Below are positions 42,387 through 53,970 of a stretch of 64,000 bases of DNA, piece by piece. This DNA comes from Hippopus hippopus. Lineage: Eukaryota > Mollusca > Bivalvia > Cardiida > Cardiidae. How positions within the stretch are numbered: the first letter of the stretch is position 1; the number at the start of each line of letters is the position of its first letter. The translations under genes and the position numbers were made by a program. Under the pieces are notes generated by a model that made no database searches, was not told the DNA's origin, and saw only the letters and a program-made list of their open reading frames with translations. The stretch spans positions 72,792,714 through 72,856,713 of the forward strand of contig OX328099.1 in assembly GCA_946811185.2 (NCBI GenBank). Reading direction: 5' to 3'.

Positions 42387-43000
42387 ACTAGAGGCGCTTG
42401 AGCGCCTGTATCGCTCCACAGGCCTGATATTTCTATAATGGCGAAAGGAAGTTTTTAACAATTATCATTCAATCCTGCATCTTAGCTCACTGAAGAAATA
42501 ATTTGGTAGACAACCACCATAGGAACTTACCTGCAAAACAACAATGAAATCCAATGAATAGTTTTAGAGAAGAAATTTTTCAAAGATTTTACTTTATACC
42601 ATAAAAGGAAAATGAGTCTCCCATAAAAGCCATGTTTTTTGACAGATCATTTTTTTTTTAAGGAATTCTGTAAACCTGTATCTAAGGAACATTCCTGCAA
42701 AATAATAATGCTATCCAAATAGCGGTTTGGGAGGAGAAGATTTTTAAAGGTTTTTTACTTTGGTTGCCATGGCAACCAGAATTCCTCATGGAACACAATT
42801 ATTTGAAGGAATTTGAAAGAGGACCACCAAAGGAACACTCCTGTGAAATTTGGTAAAAATCCAGTCTATAGTTTCTGAGGAGAAGTTTTTTAAAGAAAAA
42901 GTTTACGGACGCACGCACGGACGAACGAACGGACGGACGGACGCACGACGGACACAACGCCATGACAATAGCTCGCTGGCCTTCAGCCAGTGGAGCTAAA
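42387..43000 (+). mobile_element. Helentron-like element HE3, compact
   Basis: 5' hairpin AGGCGCTTGAGCGCCT, then TATCGCTCCAC. No ~165-bp tandem units. TTGCCATGGCAACCAGA, a (GGAC/GCAC)n tract at 42906-42950, and 3' hairpin CTGGCCTTCAGCCAG, ending TGGAGCTAA. The 5' stem differs from HE1 (GGGCC/GGCCC) but stays paired. Confidence 0.75.
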
Positions 43001-43790
43001 AATGAAACATTCACCTCACCAAAACACACCTTGTATGATTTATCTGGCCATGGTTAGCAAGCATTATAACCTATGCATGGGTCATTTATAAACACAGCCC
43101 CTATGTATAAGCTTGGGAAATAGCCATGGTATAAGACCAGCGTGATGGAGACATTATTTTTGTTGTCAGTCTCTTGTGCAAATCCCAGTTTTTCCCCATG
43201 TCTATATTAAGAAATGGTACACAGAGATTTGGAGTAAACAATGGTATATAAAAAATATTTTTTTTCCATTTGGAGTAATTACATTTTTTTCCCCCAGATA
43301 TTTGTAGCGAAAAACTGGCTTGATTTTTCCACAGATGCAATATTTATAGCCATTTTCCACATGCTATTTTTTGGTGGCAATTTACGCATCGCGTATCAAT
43401 ATTCATTCTGTACAGGTTAGTGGTGCCTCATAGTAGACAGGTCTATCTTCGAAGAATATGACATGCACAGACAACATACTTTTGACCTACTTTTAGTAAT
43501 AGAATGAAATGAATTTTACTCATTTTGTACTGGTTAATGATAATGTAAACTTTGCAAGGAAAGTAATGGTAAATGTAGAGGTCCAATATCTGAGGAAAGA
43601 ATTCATGACTGAACAATCATATAACTGATCATATTTATCTGTGTATGGATATCCTTTATGGCAATGCAGATGTTAAGCTCTGGACAGACATCCATGTACT
43701 TGTGTAATAAAATACATGTAATAGCAAATGAATATTGGCAAGTTTTCTGTTCTGTTCAATGAAAGAGACTTGGGGGCCCTCGAAATTTTA
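43001..43790. other. No recognised feature
   Basis: AT-rich unique sequence. Confidence 0.45.
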
Positions 43791-43792
43791 TC

Positions 43793-43958
43793 TAGATAAA
43801 ATGAAAAGATGAAATTTCCAGGAAACTGATTTATCACAATAGTTTTCTAAAATAATCATGATAGTAATCTCGTATTTCGTGGCAGAAATATGCCACCATA
43901 CTATAGTTACGTAAAACTTATGCAAATTTTGTTCGTAACTACCTTAGTAAAATGGGGC
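43793..43958 (+). mobile_element. Foldback FB3, left end missing
   Basis: AAATTTTATCTAGATAAA through CACCATACTATAGTTACG to ACCTTAGTAAAA. Flanks GGGGGCCCT and TGGGGCCTT look like a ~9-bp target duplication although the left inverted repeat is absent. Confidence 0.7.
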
Positions 43959-43960
43959 CT

Positions 43961-45986
43961 TGGTGTATACATAAGTGCCTCAAAGAGGTGCAATGTATTA
44001 TTAACCCTTTATATACTGCACAAGTTATGTACACTAAGCACTGCCCAGTATTCACTGATAGGCAACGCAGGCTGATTATCAGGTAAAAGACTAGCCTCAA
44101 AATGGCTTCCAACAGGCTGCCAAAGTAAAAGTGACACAGCTTCACATTACACTGTTTTTCAAAGCTTTTTGATGATTTGACAAAGTAACTAAAGTTTAAT
44201 ACTTACAGACTTTTATTCTTTTTTAATCCAAAGGTGTTTCCAGTCAAAAAAGCAATGATTATGTACAAATATGTACAAATTTCTTCTGACATAGAGATCC
44301 ACAGGTGGATTCTGTTTTTCACTATTGACACTCTGTAGCATGTTTTAAAGTATAATTATTCCTGACACACATTCAATATTGTTTTTATTATTTTTTCATG
44401 CAAGGGGAATTTAGGTATCTGCATGAAAAATAAAATAACTCTCCCACAAGCGCATGTATTTCTACCAGAGTTGTTGGGTACTAAATATGGTCAGCCTTTT
44501 CAGAGTTCATTCTTACAGCGCAATTGTTGGTCTCTGGGACATTATATTGCATCAGATGATTTTGAAAGGATTGCAGAAAAAAGTTGTCATTTATTCTCTT
44601 GTTCTCTGCTGTTCCAAGTTAAAAACCTTTGCATAAACGGTCACCAGAAAATAATTACTTTCGCTTTGAACCTCCGAAGGTTGAACTCGACACGGCCGCG
44701 TCAATCTCATTCTCCAACTCATCATTGTCTGATTTCTTTTGTCAAATATGGGCTAATATTAATATCGAAGCAATATTTAGTTATTCAAACATATTATCCA
44801 CGGATAGAAAGTCGATCTCTGTGCAAAAACCCCTCGAATTCGCTGTAACTTCAACTATCATAACTCGCCATTGTTTTTGAAATTATCTGAAAACATGCCG
44901 TGTAATAAAGGTCGGAAAATACCTCCCATTCTTTTGATTTGAGCTAAAAATAGTAGCTTTACACACCAAAGAAATGAGAAACATTATTTGATTGGATAAT
45001 AATTTCTCATTTGTTGCATTTTGGGTAGGTTTGAACCAATCGGCCTCTTTTTAACATCGGTCTTCTAGATCCGACCAAAATGCGTCACTGGGATTTCCTA
45101 GAGTGGAAAACACAGCACGGCATGTCGTCACTCGGATTACAAGCCAGGTAAATTACAACGCGTATTCACTGCACTGGGATTTCAGAGGTAGTATTTTTCG
45201 ACGCTCTCTCGCGTCTCTCGTATATAATGGGTTAAACAAGTATCTGTTTTATCTCGCTTAAAACTGAATAGGATGACGGAAAGCAGACTGCTAATTCATT
45301 GTATCATGAGGAAAAAGGGTTGTAAAATCATATAGTTTGTTTTCGTGTCAAATGAACAAAGGAACTATGTCTAAGATTTGGGGATAATATTTGCAACATA
45401 AATATTTATGTCTGGCTAGCAGAACAACCCGTTTTATTCACAACTTGAGCGCAGCAACTGGGTATTGCCTAAATTACTCATAGTGAGGTATGGTGGATGT
45501 TGTCAAGCAACGAGACAAAGTGATAAGATCCCGCCTGTTGATGACAATATGGTGCTTCAATTTTGTCCAAAGAAAACACGAATATCTACTTTTCATTCGT
45601 TTTTAGATCTCATCATAATGGTCTGAATAGACTTACATTTCTGCTAATTCATTAATAAAAATTAGAATAAACGATATATCCTGAAACATTGCGGAACATC
45701 GTCACTCAAGAAAGTATTGCTCAATAGCTTGTTACAAAAAGTTTCTCATTCTCGTATCTGAGAATTTCCCTCTTAAACAATATAAAAAACAATGAATAAA
45801 AAGAGGCAATTTCTGGCAAAGTTACTTTTCATCATGTCTCTTTAGATTGAATTACAAGAGAGTTTATAAATCCGGACTCCATTGCCTCTTTTTTTTCTTC
45901 AAATTTAAGCTAAATATTCAATTTTCCTTCTACCTTGTGGCTAAGAACTTAGGTTTTTTTTTTAATCTTGGTTTAATATGTAATTA
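43961..45986. other. Longest largely unique stretch
   Basis: About 2 kb without TH, CH, SINE or foldback sequence. 44670-45230 is somewhat richer in CG dinucleotides (CGACACGGCCGCG; GACGCTCTCTCGCGTC), as near a promoter or first exon, but no exon could be supported. A 141-codon frame at 44423-44848 overlaps two others and looks like chance. Confidence 0.4.
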
Positions 45987-46183
45987 CTAACTCTTTACCA
46001 CAGGAAAAAATTTGAGACTTGTCAATTCTGAAAATATTCGCCGAAGAAAAATTAAATGTCGACTAAATAATGAGATTTTTGGAAGGATAGTAAGCTTTTT
46101 GGGACGACATTACCAGCATTTTTCCCTTTTCACACAATGTTTTCAAAAGGTTTCTTCCTTTAGATTGTTTGATGAAGGGTTAA
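45987..46183 (+). mobile_element. TH55, left hairpin arm lost
   Basis: CTAACTCTTTACCACAGG to GATGAAGGGTTAA; goes from TTTTTGGGACGACA directly to TTACCAGCATTTTTCCC. Confidence 0.75.
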
Positions 46184-46225
46184 GCTTTAGACGAAGTACT
46201 AATGAAACTGACATTTCCAGACAAA

Positions 46226-47192
46226 TTAACTCTTTACCCAGGGTTTTCCCTCAGCTTGAAAAATTGGGGGTCATTGTGACCCCTTGCCTCATTAGTTGAG
46301 GGTCATTTCTTTAATTTTAGGGGTCTAAATAATGGGTCTCTTTGTGTCAAGCACAGATTACAGTGCATTTCACCTTTAAACTTCCAAGAAAGTAAAGTCT
46401 GTAAGTCATTTCTGACAGAAAGCTCAATTTCAATTTTTGACTGATGAAACATTCTCGTCCGAATCGTTGCTTGACCGGCAGCTGTAGGAAGCAGACTATA
46501 AAAAAGAATGCAACGTGTACTTTTATCTACTGGAAGTCGCTATTAAAATAGGCTATAAAATACAGAGAACCCAACCAAGACTTTGACTGGGCCAATATTT
46601 ACGACACATGTCCGATGTTATTTATGGCAATAATGTGTAAACCAGTCTTATTCTATAAATAAATTACCGGAAAACCACTTTTATCTAAAATAAACCCTGT
46701 AGTTAAAAAAAGAACTGTGTTTGTCTGATATTGACACAAGAACAGACAGGTTATATGTCGCTTTATTGAATGTCCTAGATGATACAGATTTTGAAAAGTT
46801 GCGTCACTGATGATGCACTGTTATTTATTTTGGGGGTCATTCGAGTTAAAATCACGTCAATGATGCAGGATTTGTGCGTCATGGAAAACCCTGTTTACCA
46901 AACAACAAAGTCCAGTCTTCTTCAAAAAAGCATCGTTAGATGACAAATTTGATAGTGGTACAAATGAACAAAGTTCTTTGACAATGTAGAAAAGATTGTG
47001 AGAAAAGGAGAAAATGCTGTTTACCATTACCTCTATAAATGATAATGACCACTATAAATCTTGTTTTAATACGGAGTGTTAGAAAAATCACTTAGAATCT
47101 GGTTACCAGCATTTTCTCCTTTTCCCACAATGTTTTCATAAGCCCTCTCCATTAAGGTTGTTAAAACTTTGGATTGTGTGGTAAAAGGTTAA
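46226..47192 (+). mobile_element. TH56, interrupted at its end and expanded in its loop
   Basis: The left end TTAACTCTTTACC is split by a 655-bp element. The hairpin loop contains ~80 bp of foreign sequence (CATTACCTCTATAAATG..., 47026-47100) similar to 47676-47735. Right end GGTAAAAGGTTAA. Confidence 0.78.
46239..46893. mobile_element. Non-autonomous DNA transposon with 6-bp target duplication
   Basis: 655 bp with ends CAGGGTTTTCC and GGAAAACCCTG, flanked by TTTACC on both sides (46233-46238, 46894-46899). Deleting it and one TTTACC restores a normal TH left end. GGGGGTCATT motifs occur inverted near both ends. No ORF; superfamily not assigned. Confidence 0.8.
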
Positions 47193-47264
47193 AAGAATCA
47201 AATATTGCAATGACAAGGTTGGGATGGCCAGGACAGCATACCAAATAAGAGAATTTGCAGATCT

Positions 47265-47320
47265 ATGATCAGACTCGATATTCTATTGTCTGATCTTGAT
47301 CTACACTGTCCATGAAATCA
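47265..47320. mobile_element. CH fragment
   Basis: ATGATCAGACTCG and TGTCTGATCTTGATCTACAC arms. Confidence 0.5.
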
Positions 47321-47419
47321 TTAGAAGATGTCATCAGCATGATGTAGGTTACCTTCAACCACAGTTTCTTTAATCTTTCTGAACTCAAAATTTTCTTGGA
47401 TCAGATACATAAATCAGTG

Positions 47420-47640
47420 AACCAATTACCAAACAATCTGGAGTTCTAATGACCCTGGGAAATCAGACTCTTGTAAACATTGTGAAAAAAGGAGAAAATG
47501 CTGGTGATCAGCATTTTCTCCTTTTCCCACAATGTTTTCTACTCTTTCAATGATAAAAAAATAATATTAAGCCACAAATGGTAAATTGTCTGCAAATTCT
47601 TTCTGTTTTGACAACTAAATTTTTTTTGTGAGAAAGAGAT
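47420..47640 (-). mobile_element. TH57
   Basis: CCAATTACCAAACAATCTGG start, good hairpin with centre GGTGATC, right end decayed. Confidence 0.8.
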
Positions 47641-48010
47641 ATACAGAAATACTTCAGAAATCAGTTGGCATTTCATTACCTCTATAAATCCAATCTTTTA
47701 CTACTTTGTGTTAGAAACAGCTCTAAAACTTAATGTGAAGCAATTTGGACTGAAATGCCGTATCTAAGTTTGATTCCATAGCAGACAACGATAAAAAATT
47801 GCTTACACAACAAATCATTCCAGAAGGCACATGAAGAAGAGGGTCGAAGCAATTTACCAAACTAAAACGGTAGTAAGCAAATCAATAATAACTGAATAAT
47901 TTCACATCATATCCATATTCATTTAGACCACTTCCGCGGTGCCATAACTTCATTAATACCATCCCGAAAATATTGCAGTAGTATTTCTAGCTGACATTTT
48001 GTCAGAGCAA
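47641..48010. other. Mostly unique; ~60-bp match to the TH56 loop insert
   Basis: 47676-47735 (CATTACCTCTATAAATCC, GTGTTAGAAA) resembles 47026-47100. Confidence 0.45.
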
Positions 48011-48126
48011 AAGATTGATTGAATGATGTTTCATGCCACTTTCAACATCATTTCAGTCATACCATGGCAAGAGCTTACATATTTGTGTATTTCCTGGGTT
48101 ACACCAGTACTAGGCTAGGGCTCTGA
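48011..48126 (-). mobile_element. SINE-3 tail part
   Basis: AGATTGATTGAATGATG and ACACCAGTACTAGGCTAGGG, as at 28201-28310; head absent. Confidence 0.65.
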
Positions 48127-48425
48127 AGTGAACTAACCCCAAAAGCAATGCCAAGCTAGCACTTTAAATAAGCTCCCGACATAGCAAGTTTCATTCATAA
48201 ATGCTCACTTTAACATAATTTACTGAGCAGGAGCACTGTTCTATTTCTAGTAACAGTCACCTTGACCTTGTATGCACTGACCCTAAAAAACATTCCAAAG
48301 CTAATTTTACCTATAAGCATCAAACACAGCAAGATTAATTTGTAAATGTGCAATTGGACATGAGTCACCGACGGCAAATTTTCTAGTTACAGTGACCGTC
48401 ATCTTGCATGCACTGACCTCAAAAT
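48127..48425 (+). repeat. Two-copy repeat, ~150-bp period
   Basis: TATTTCTAGTAACAGTCACC and ATGCACTGACCCTAAAA are echoed by TTTTCTAGTTACAGTGACC and ATGCACTGACCTCAAAA. Confidence 0.6.
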
Positions 48426-48501
48426 CATCTATGTGCAGTCTGATCTTGATCTGCACTGTTCGTACAAGGTCTTTTAGTCATGCTTAGCAGCCAAGGGTTA
48501 A
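48425..48501 (-). mobile_element. CH, one half
   Basis: GTGCAGTCTGATCTTGATC to TTAGCAGCCAAGGGTTAA. Confidence 0.7.
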
Positions 48502-48833
48502 GCTAACATAAAGTTATGATGATGATGCTTGCTAACAGCTAGTGTAACATCGAGACTTGATTTACATGAGACGTGCTTTACTAGGATCAATGTTAGGCTG
48601 TATCGAAGGCAAGTTAACCATCTCTTTTTTATCTTCAATAAAAATTTCAATAATTGAACTGTCTGCCTGTTTTTTTTTTTACCATTTAATTGACATTAAT
48701 TATATTTTATCAGACCTCTCTCATTTCTGTTAGATGTAATGGAAACTGACACACAAAATGCACATGATAATGATTGTTGTACCGAAATAGTATAACATCA
48801 AGCCTATTGCTGCAAGAGGAATAACAACCTCAG

Positions 48834-48893
48834 TCTACCTTTTATCAAACAATCCTATGTTTTACAGATCTTGAAGAAAAAGACTTTAGAAAA
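48834..48893 (-). mobile_element. TH58, end fragment
   Basis: CCTTTTATCAAACAATCC to GACTTTAGAAAAC, cut by repeat G. Confidence 0.65.
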
Positions 48894-49115
48894 CAAAAGC
48901 ACCACATGCGGATGCCAATGCTCACCTGCAAGAGCTTGATTTTCGGTCAAAATTGTGAGTAAAAAAGGGGGCACAACTGTGTCAAAAAAATTTGACAGTT
49001 ACCTGCCCCTGTTATGTGTGTTCCCCTCTTGATAGTTAACAACTTGTCCAAGTTTCAAGTAAATATCTTCAATAATAAGAGAGATTTTACAAAATGTCGC
49101 AAGTTTTTTCAACAA
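48894..49115 (+). repeat. Dispersed repeat G, copy 2
   Basis: AAAAGCACCACATGCGGATG start, AAGGGGGCACAACTGTGTC, GGTTACCTGCCCC-like. The start matches 55654. Lies between two TH end fragments. Confidence 0.65.
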
Positions 49116-49175
49116 ATTTCAAAAGCTTTCTTTTACAGAGTTGTTAAAACTCTGAATTGTGCGGTAAAGGATTAA
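49116..49175 (+). mobile_element. TH59, end fragment
   Basis: TTTCAAAAGCTTTC to GCGGTAAAGGATTAA; TTAA shared with TH60. Confidence 0.7.
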
Positions 49176-49369
49176 CTTTACCAAACAACGAAATTTTAGG
49201 ATTGTCCAAATTGAAAGTGTTCTGCTGTCTGCAAAAAAAAATGTGACTCAAAAATTAAAATTTTGCTTTGGCTGGCTAGAAAACATTTACCAGCATTTTC
49301 TCTTTTTCAAAAAATGTTTTCAAAAGCTTTTTATCTCAGGGTCATTATAAGTCGGGATTGTGTGGTAAC
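49172..49369 (+). mobile_element. TH60, left hairpin arm lost
   Basis: Goes from CTAGAAAACATT directly to TACCAGCATTTTC. The right end GTGTGGTAAC runs into TH61. Confidence 0.78.
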
Positions 49370-49568
49370 TCTTTACCAAACAACAAAATTTTGGAATCAT
49401 CCAAATTGCTAGTGATTGCAGAAAAAAAAATAAATATGACCCACAACTGGAAATTTCTATTTGGTTGTGTGAGAAACCCTGCATTTTCTCCTCTTCCAAT
49501 AATGTTTTCAAAAGCTTTCAGGGCTTTTCAGAGTCCTTAAAACTCAAGATCATTTGACTTAAGGTTAA
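49366..49568 (+). mobile_element. TH61, hairpin mostly lost
   Basis: TAACTCTTTACCAAACAAC start, one arm only; ends TTGACTTAAGGTTAA. Confidence 0.75.
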
Positions 49569-49980
49569 CACTGGAAAGCTAAGTAACTTTGGAAGAATGG
49601 TGTTAATGTCTTGCTTTTGAATATTTAATCCAGAATGCCAACCACGCTTTCAGCAGCTATGAGAGATATTGTAGACCAAGATCAGACTGTCCAGAAGAGA
49701 GAGTGTAATCATGGATCTATTCTGTTCAATACTTGATGAGATGTTTTGGCCAAACATTCTTGCAAGCAATCTCCGGTATTTTACGTTTGGTGCTTTGAAG
49801 CATAATAAATATTACAAATTTTATGACTCAATCTTGCATAACTCTTTCAAGATTTTTTTTTTTCAGAGAAAAGCTACCATTAAAACTTGTTGATAAAATG
49901 ACAGATTTATGTTCTCCAGAATGGGAGGGTATGAAAACCTAATTTAATCATTTACCAAAGCTCTCCCTATCCATATAATC

Positions 49981-50211
49981 CTAACCCTTTACCACACAAT
50001 CCTGAACTTTAATGACCGTGATACAGAAGACTCTTGAAAACATTGTGGGAAATGGAGAAAATGCTGGTAACCAGCATTTTCTCCTTTTCCCACACTGTTT
50101 TCTACTCTATCAAAGATAACTTCCACAATTTAAGCTATGTTTGATTTTTCCATTTGCAAATGCCTTGGAATTGGACGAAGTCTAAAATTTTGTCGTGTGG
50201 TAAAGAATTAA
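49981..50211 (-). mobile_element. TH62
   Basis: CTAACCCTTTACCACAC to GTGTGGTAAAGAATTAA; long hairpin. Confidence 0.86.
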
Positions 50212-50249
50212 CTCATACATCCTTCCACAAATCTGTAGCAGACACCATT

Positions 50250-50476
50250 TATGACTCTGTACCAAATGTCAAAATTTTGGACTGGACCAGATTGGAAGCA
50301 TTTGCAAACGAGAACTTAAATGTGGCTTAAATTGTGATTTCTAAATTTAATAAGGTAGAAAACATTGTGGGAAAAGGAGAAAATGCTGGTTACCAGTATT
50401 TTCTCCTTTTCCCACAATGTTTTCAAAGCCTTCTCTTTAAGGGTTGTTGAACATGTAATAGCGTGGTATAGAATTA
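50250..50476 (+). mobile_element. TH63
   Basis: GACTCTGTACCAAATG to GTGGTATAGAATTAA; near-perfect hairpin. Confidence 0.84.
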
Positions 50477-50559
50477 ACAGCCTTGCAAAATAGATATAAG
50501 AAACATGAATGGGAGTTTGATAACGAGTACATGTGAAAATACTGGTAAAGGGTAAAATT

Positions 50560-50610
50560 GCTTATAACTACCAGTATCTCCTTTTGCAACAATGTTTTAA
50601 AAGCCATGTT
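50560..50610 (+). mobile_element. TH64, hairpin scrap
   Basis: ACCAGTATCTCCTTTTGC and ACAATGTTTTAAAAGCC. Confidence 0.5.
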
Positions 50611-50650
50611 CATTGCAAGGCAAAGTAAGTCATCTGCAGGATGTAACGTG

Positions 50651-50868
50651 TTAACCCCTTAACCGAATGACACAATTTCAGACTCATCCAAATTGAAAGT
50701 ATTTCCAGACGCCAAAAAAAAGAAATGCAGATTAAATGATGAACTTTGTCCTTGAAAGGATAGAAACATATTGTGGGAAAAGCAGAAAATGCTGATTTTC
50801 TCCGCAATGTTTTCAAAATCCTTATTCTTCAAGGTCGTTAAAAGTGGGGATTGTGTGGTAAAGGATAA
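50651..50868 (+). mobile_element. TH65, hairpin shortened
   Basis: TTAACCCCTTAACCGAATG to GTGTGGTAAAGGATAA; the right arm is reduced to ATTTTCTCCGCAATG. Confidence 0.78.
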
Positions 50869-51061
50869 AAGTCCAAATGCATTTAATTTTCTCCCTTTTT
50901 TATGAGATTTTTATGTCCTTTTCTTATCCATTATAACGGGGATATTGCAGTGCCAAATGCCCATGACTCAGGAACATTAAGAGAATGTGTTTTAATTTTG
51001 AAAATTTTACCATATAAGTTGATTTCAATTGATTTTCTTCCTTTCAACTGCAATTTAACAC

Positions 51062-51289
51062 TTAACATTTTACCACACAATACTAACTTTTAACAACCCA
51101 GATAGCGAAGGCTTTGAAATCATTGTGGGAAAAGGAGAAAATGCTAGAAACCAGCATTTTCTCCTTTCCTCACAATGCTTTCCAACATATAATAGACAGA
51201 AATTTTCATTTTAGCAACATTCAATTTGTTGTCTGCAAATCCTTTTAATTTGGTCCAGTCCAAAAATTTGGCATTTGGTAAAGAGTTAA
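51062..51289 (-). mobile_element. TH66, full length
   Basis: 228 bp; centre altered to AGAAACC. Confidence 0.85.
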
Positions 51290-51584
51290 AGTACTGAAAT
51301 AATGCTTTCAGCCTTTTAAATAATACGGAAAATCTGCCAAAAATTTAGCTATTTCAAGGTTGTCTTCATAACTTTTGTTGTTTTGTAACTTAGTAGCAGA
51401 CAGTGTATTTCTAAGATCAGACTGCACATTCTGCAAAAATTAACTTAAATTGGTTCTAGGGCTAAGGGTCAAATGGGTCTTTTGATGTTTGATGTTACAA
51501 GAGAGTTTAGAAGAGGTGGTACAGAGGCATGTAATTTGTTTTGAATTTGTTTCAGTCATAAAAGAGTAAATCAAGCGTAATCCA

Positions 51585-51796
51585 TTAACTTTTTCCCTAT
51601 CATAGATGACACCAGAAGCTTTTGTGGACTGTGTAGAACAAGATCAGACTGCACAGAACATGTAGTCTGATCTCTGATCTACACTGTCCACTGCTATATT
51701 CCAGATTATGACCGAACTGTCTCTTGATCTTGCAGAGGAAATGTATTTATACTCTTTGAGAAAATGCAATTTATTTATTCAGTTGTGAAAGAGTTA
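51585..51796 (+). mobile_element. CH-core element with divergent flanks
   Basis: TTAACTTTTTCCCTATCA to GTGAAAGAGTTAA around the ATCAGACTGCACAGAAC hairpin. Flanks match neither CH type 1 nor type 2. Confidence 0.7.
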
Positions 51797-51930
51797 AACT
51801 TTACCAAAAAAGAACTTCATAAATTATAAATGTCTTATAAATTATACATGTATCTTTTTATACAGTGATAAGAAAGAAGCTTTGAACAAACAAGTATTGT
51901 GTTTACCATTCCTTCGGCTTGGCCAATTTC

Positions 51931-52142
51931 TTTCCAAGGACTGATGATAGTCATTGCAACAGGGTTCATTCCTCTCTCACCGCTGACCATTGCTTCGATG
52001 ATGGTTATGTGGAAAAGCAGCCCGTGGCTTGGAAAGAATATTGTAGGGCGAATGAAAAGAAAGCTTGGATAGGTGCACTGGCCACCGCAATATAACTGAA
52101 ATAGTGTTGAAAATGGTGTTAAACACCATACAACCAACCTAC
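51931..52142 (+). mobile_element. SINE-2, head truncated
   Basis: CCAAGGACTGATGATAGTCAT through GGTGCACTGGCCACCGC to tail CATACAACCAACC. Confidence 0.78.
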
Positions 52143-52163
52143 CATCTATTTCTTCATAATTAC

Positions 52164-52700
52164 CCAACCTTGTAGCTCAGTGGTTAGCACTATCTGACTC
52201 GTGACCTGGGCGTCCTTTTACTAAGGTAGTTACAAACAAAATTTGCACAAGTTTTACGTAACTATAGTATAGTGGCATTAATCGGCATAAATCAAACTTT
52301 CCTGGAAATTTTATCTAGATAAATGAAAAGATAAAATTTCTAGAAAACTTTGATTTATCGCAATAGTTTTCTAAAATAATCATGATAGTTATCTCGTATC
52401 TCGTAGCAGATTAATGCCACCATACTATAGTTACGTAAAACTTGCGCAAATTTTGTTCGTAAGTACCTTAGTAAAACTGGGCACTGGTGGTTGCAGGTTC
52501 CATACCTGGTTGAGGCAAACTTTCTTTCCAGCTATTTTTTGCCTCTCACCTCTTATGCATGTGAGAAAAGTAGTCAGTGACTTGGAAAGAAAGTTGTGTC
52601 AGTACTTGCGTGAGAATGCCTGGAAACACATGCGTTGGTGCAATTGCCTTGGTGATATGACCTAAGCTTTATAAAACGACATTCAAATCCAATACATACA
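52164..52700 (+). mobile_element. SINE-1 split by foldback FB3
   Basis: Head TTGTAGCTCAGTGGTTAGC (A box) runs to 52215; after the insertion it resumes with TGGTTGCAGGTTCCATACC (B box) and the full body to ~52695. Confidence 0.83.
52216..52476. mobile_element. Foldback FB3 inside SINE-1
   Basis: 261 bp with ~65-bp inverted ends starting TTTTACTAAGGTAGTTAC and ending GTACCTTAGTAAAA. CTGGGCGTC on the left and CTGGGCACT on the right look like a worn 9-bp target duplication. Confidence 0.83.
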
Positions 52701-52973
52701 AATGAATTCTTCATAGTCAGCCAAGCTAATAATGATCTATCATTCTGTAACTGGGCACTTACCTGTAAGATCAAAGTAGACTCAATTTGTGTAAGTACTG
52801 TATTTATCATCTTTTAAGGATTTGAAATACTACAGTATGGATCCAAGCTGTAAGATTCCTCCAGCAAAAAAACCATGTCTGAAGAAATGAAAAATTGCTT
52901 TGTAAAATTTGCATTCAAGCTTTTCATGACTTGTTCCTCCAAGAGGAACAATGAGCAGATAAAACTGACAAAT

Positions 52974-53188
52974 TTATCCTTAGCCAGCTAAATAAGTGAA
53001 ATGAAACTTTCAAGCCCGTAGTAAAAATCCAGATTTTGCAATTTCAAAGGTATTTCTAAGGGACAAAATATCTCCTTATTGGACAGTGTACATCCAAAAT
53101 CAGACTGCACGTTCTGTGCAGTCTGATCTTGGGTCTACACTGTCAGAAAAAATTCCTTGAGTCGCACTCAGCAGCCTAAGGGTTTTAA
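52974..53188 (-). mobile_element. CH copy, full length
   Basis: TTATCCTTAGCCAGCTAAAT to GCAGCCTAAGGGTTTTAA; hairpin around GACTGCACGTTCTGTGCAGTC. Confidence 0.84.
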
Positions 53189-53526
53189 CAAATTAGACTG
53201 GTTCTTTATTTTCCATGCAACAATGATGATTGACTGTGTAACACACTTGCTCTCAATCAAACACGCCCTGCCTCCAAGCAGAATAATCCCCGATATCAAA
53301 AACAAATTTTTCTTCCGAAATTTATGTGGTTTTTGTTTTTGAGATTCTATAAGAATGTGAATGTAAAGACAAGTTCTGCTCATAAGGAAAACAAAGACCT
53401 CCCAACTAGCAGGACATTATATCAATCTTTGCACAGTGACCTTGACCTTTGACCTTAGTGATCCAATATAAACCACTTTCTCAATTGTGTCCAATGAAAA
53501 ACTTTCATCATCCTTTGTATTAAAAC
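53189..53526. other. No recognised feature
   Basis: Short unique stretch with two small overlapping frames on opposite strands. Confidence 0.4.
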
Positions 53527-53746
53527 TTAACCATTCAATGCCGAGTTTTAACAACCCATATTAGAACGGGCTTTGAAAACATTGTGGGAAAAGAAGAAAT
53601 TGATGGTAACCAACATTTTCTTTTTTTCCTGCAATGTTTTCTACCCTTTTGATAACAAATCCCATTGATCAAGTCATATTATATTTGTCTTCTGGAAGCT
53701 TTGAACTTGGATTCATGAGTCTAAATTTTGTTTGGAGAATAGTTAA
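53527..53746 (-). mobile_element. TH67
   Basis: TTAACCATTCAATGCCG to GGAGAATAGTTAA; shares TTAA with TH68 in inverted arrangement. Confidence 0.8.
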
Positions 53747-53970
53747 TTCTTTACCAAACAAAAAAATTTTTAGACTGGTCTAAATTGATAGCACTTGCAG
53801 ACAAAACAATAAATGTAGCACAGAAATTGAAGTTTGTTTTTGAAAGGGTATAAAACACTTTGGGAAAAGGAGAAAATGCTGGTTACCAGCATTTTCTCCT
53901 TTTCCCAAAATATTTTCAAAAGCTGTCTTCCTCAGGGTCGTTAATGTTGGAATTGTGTGGTAAACGGTTA
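53743..53970 (+). mobile_element. TH68, covarying stem, mariner at its end
   Basis: CTTTGGGAAAAGG opposite CCTTTTCCCAAAA. The right terminal GGTTA is followed directly by the relic mariner's CGAGG. Confidence 0.85.

Noticed and set aside
44423..44848. 141-codon frame in the unique stretch
   Set aside because: Two other open frames overlap on the same strand, there are no splice sites or Kozak context, and residue content looks random. Could be re-opened with expression data.
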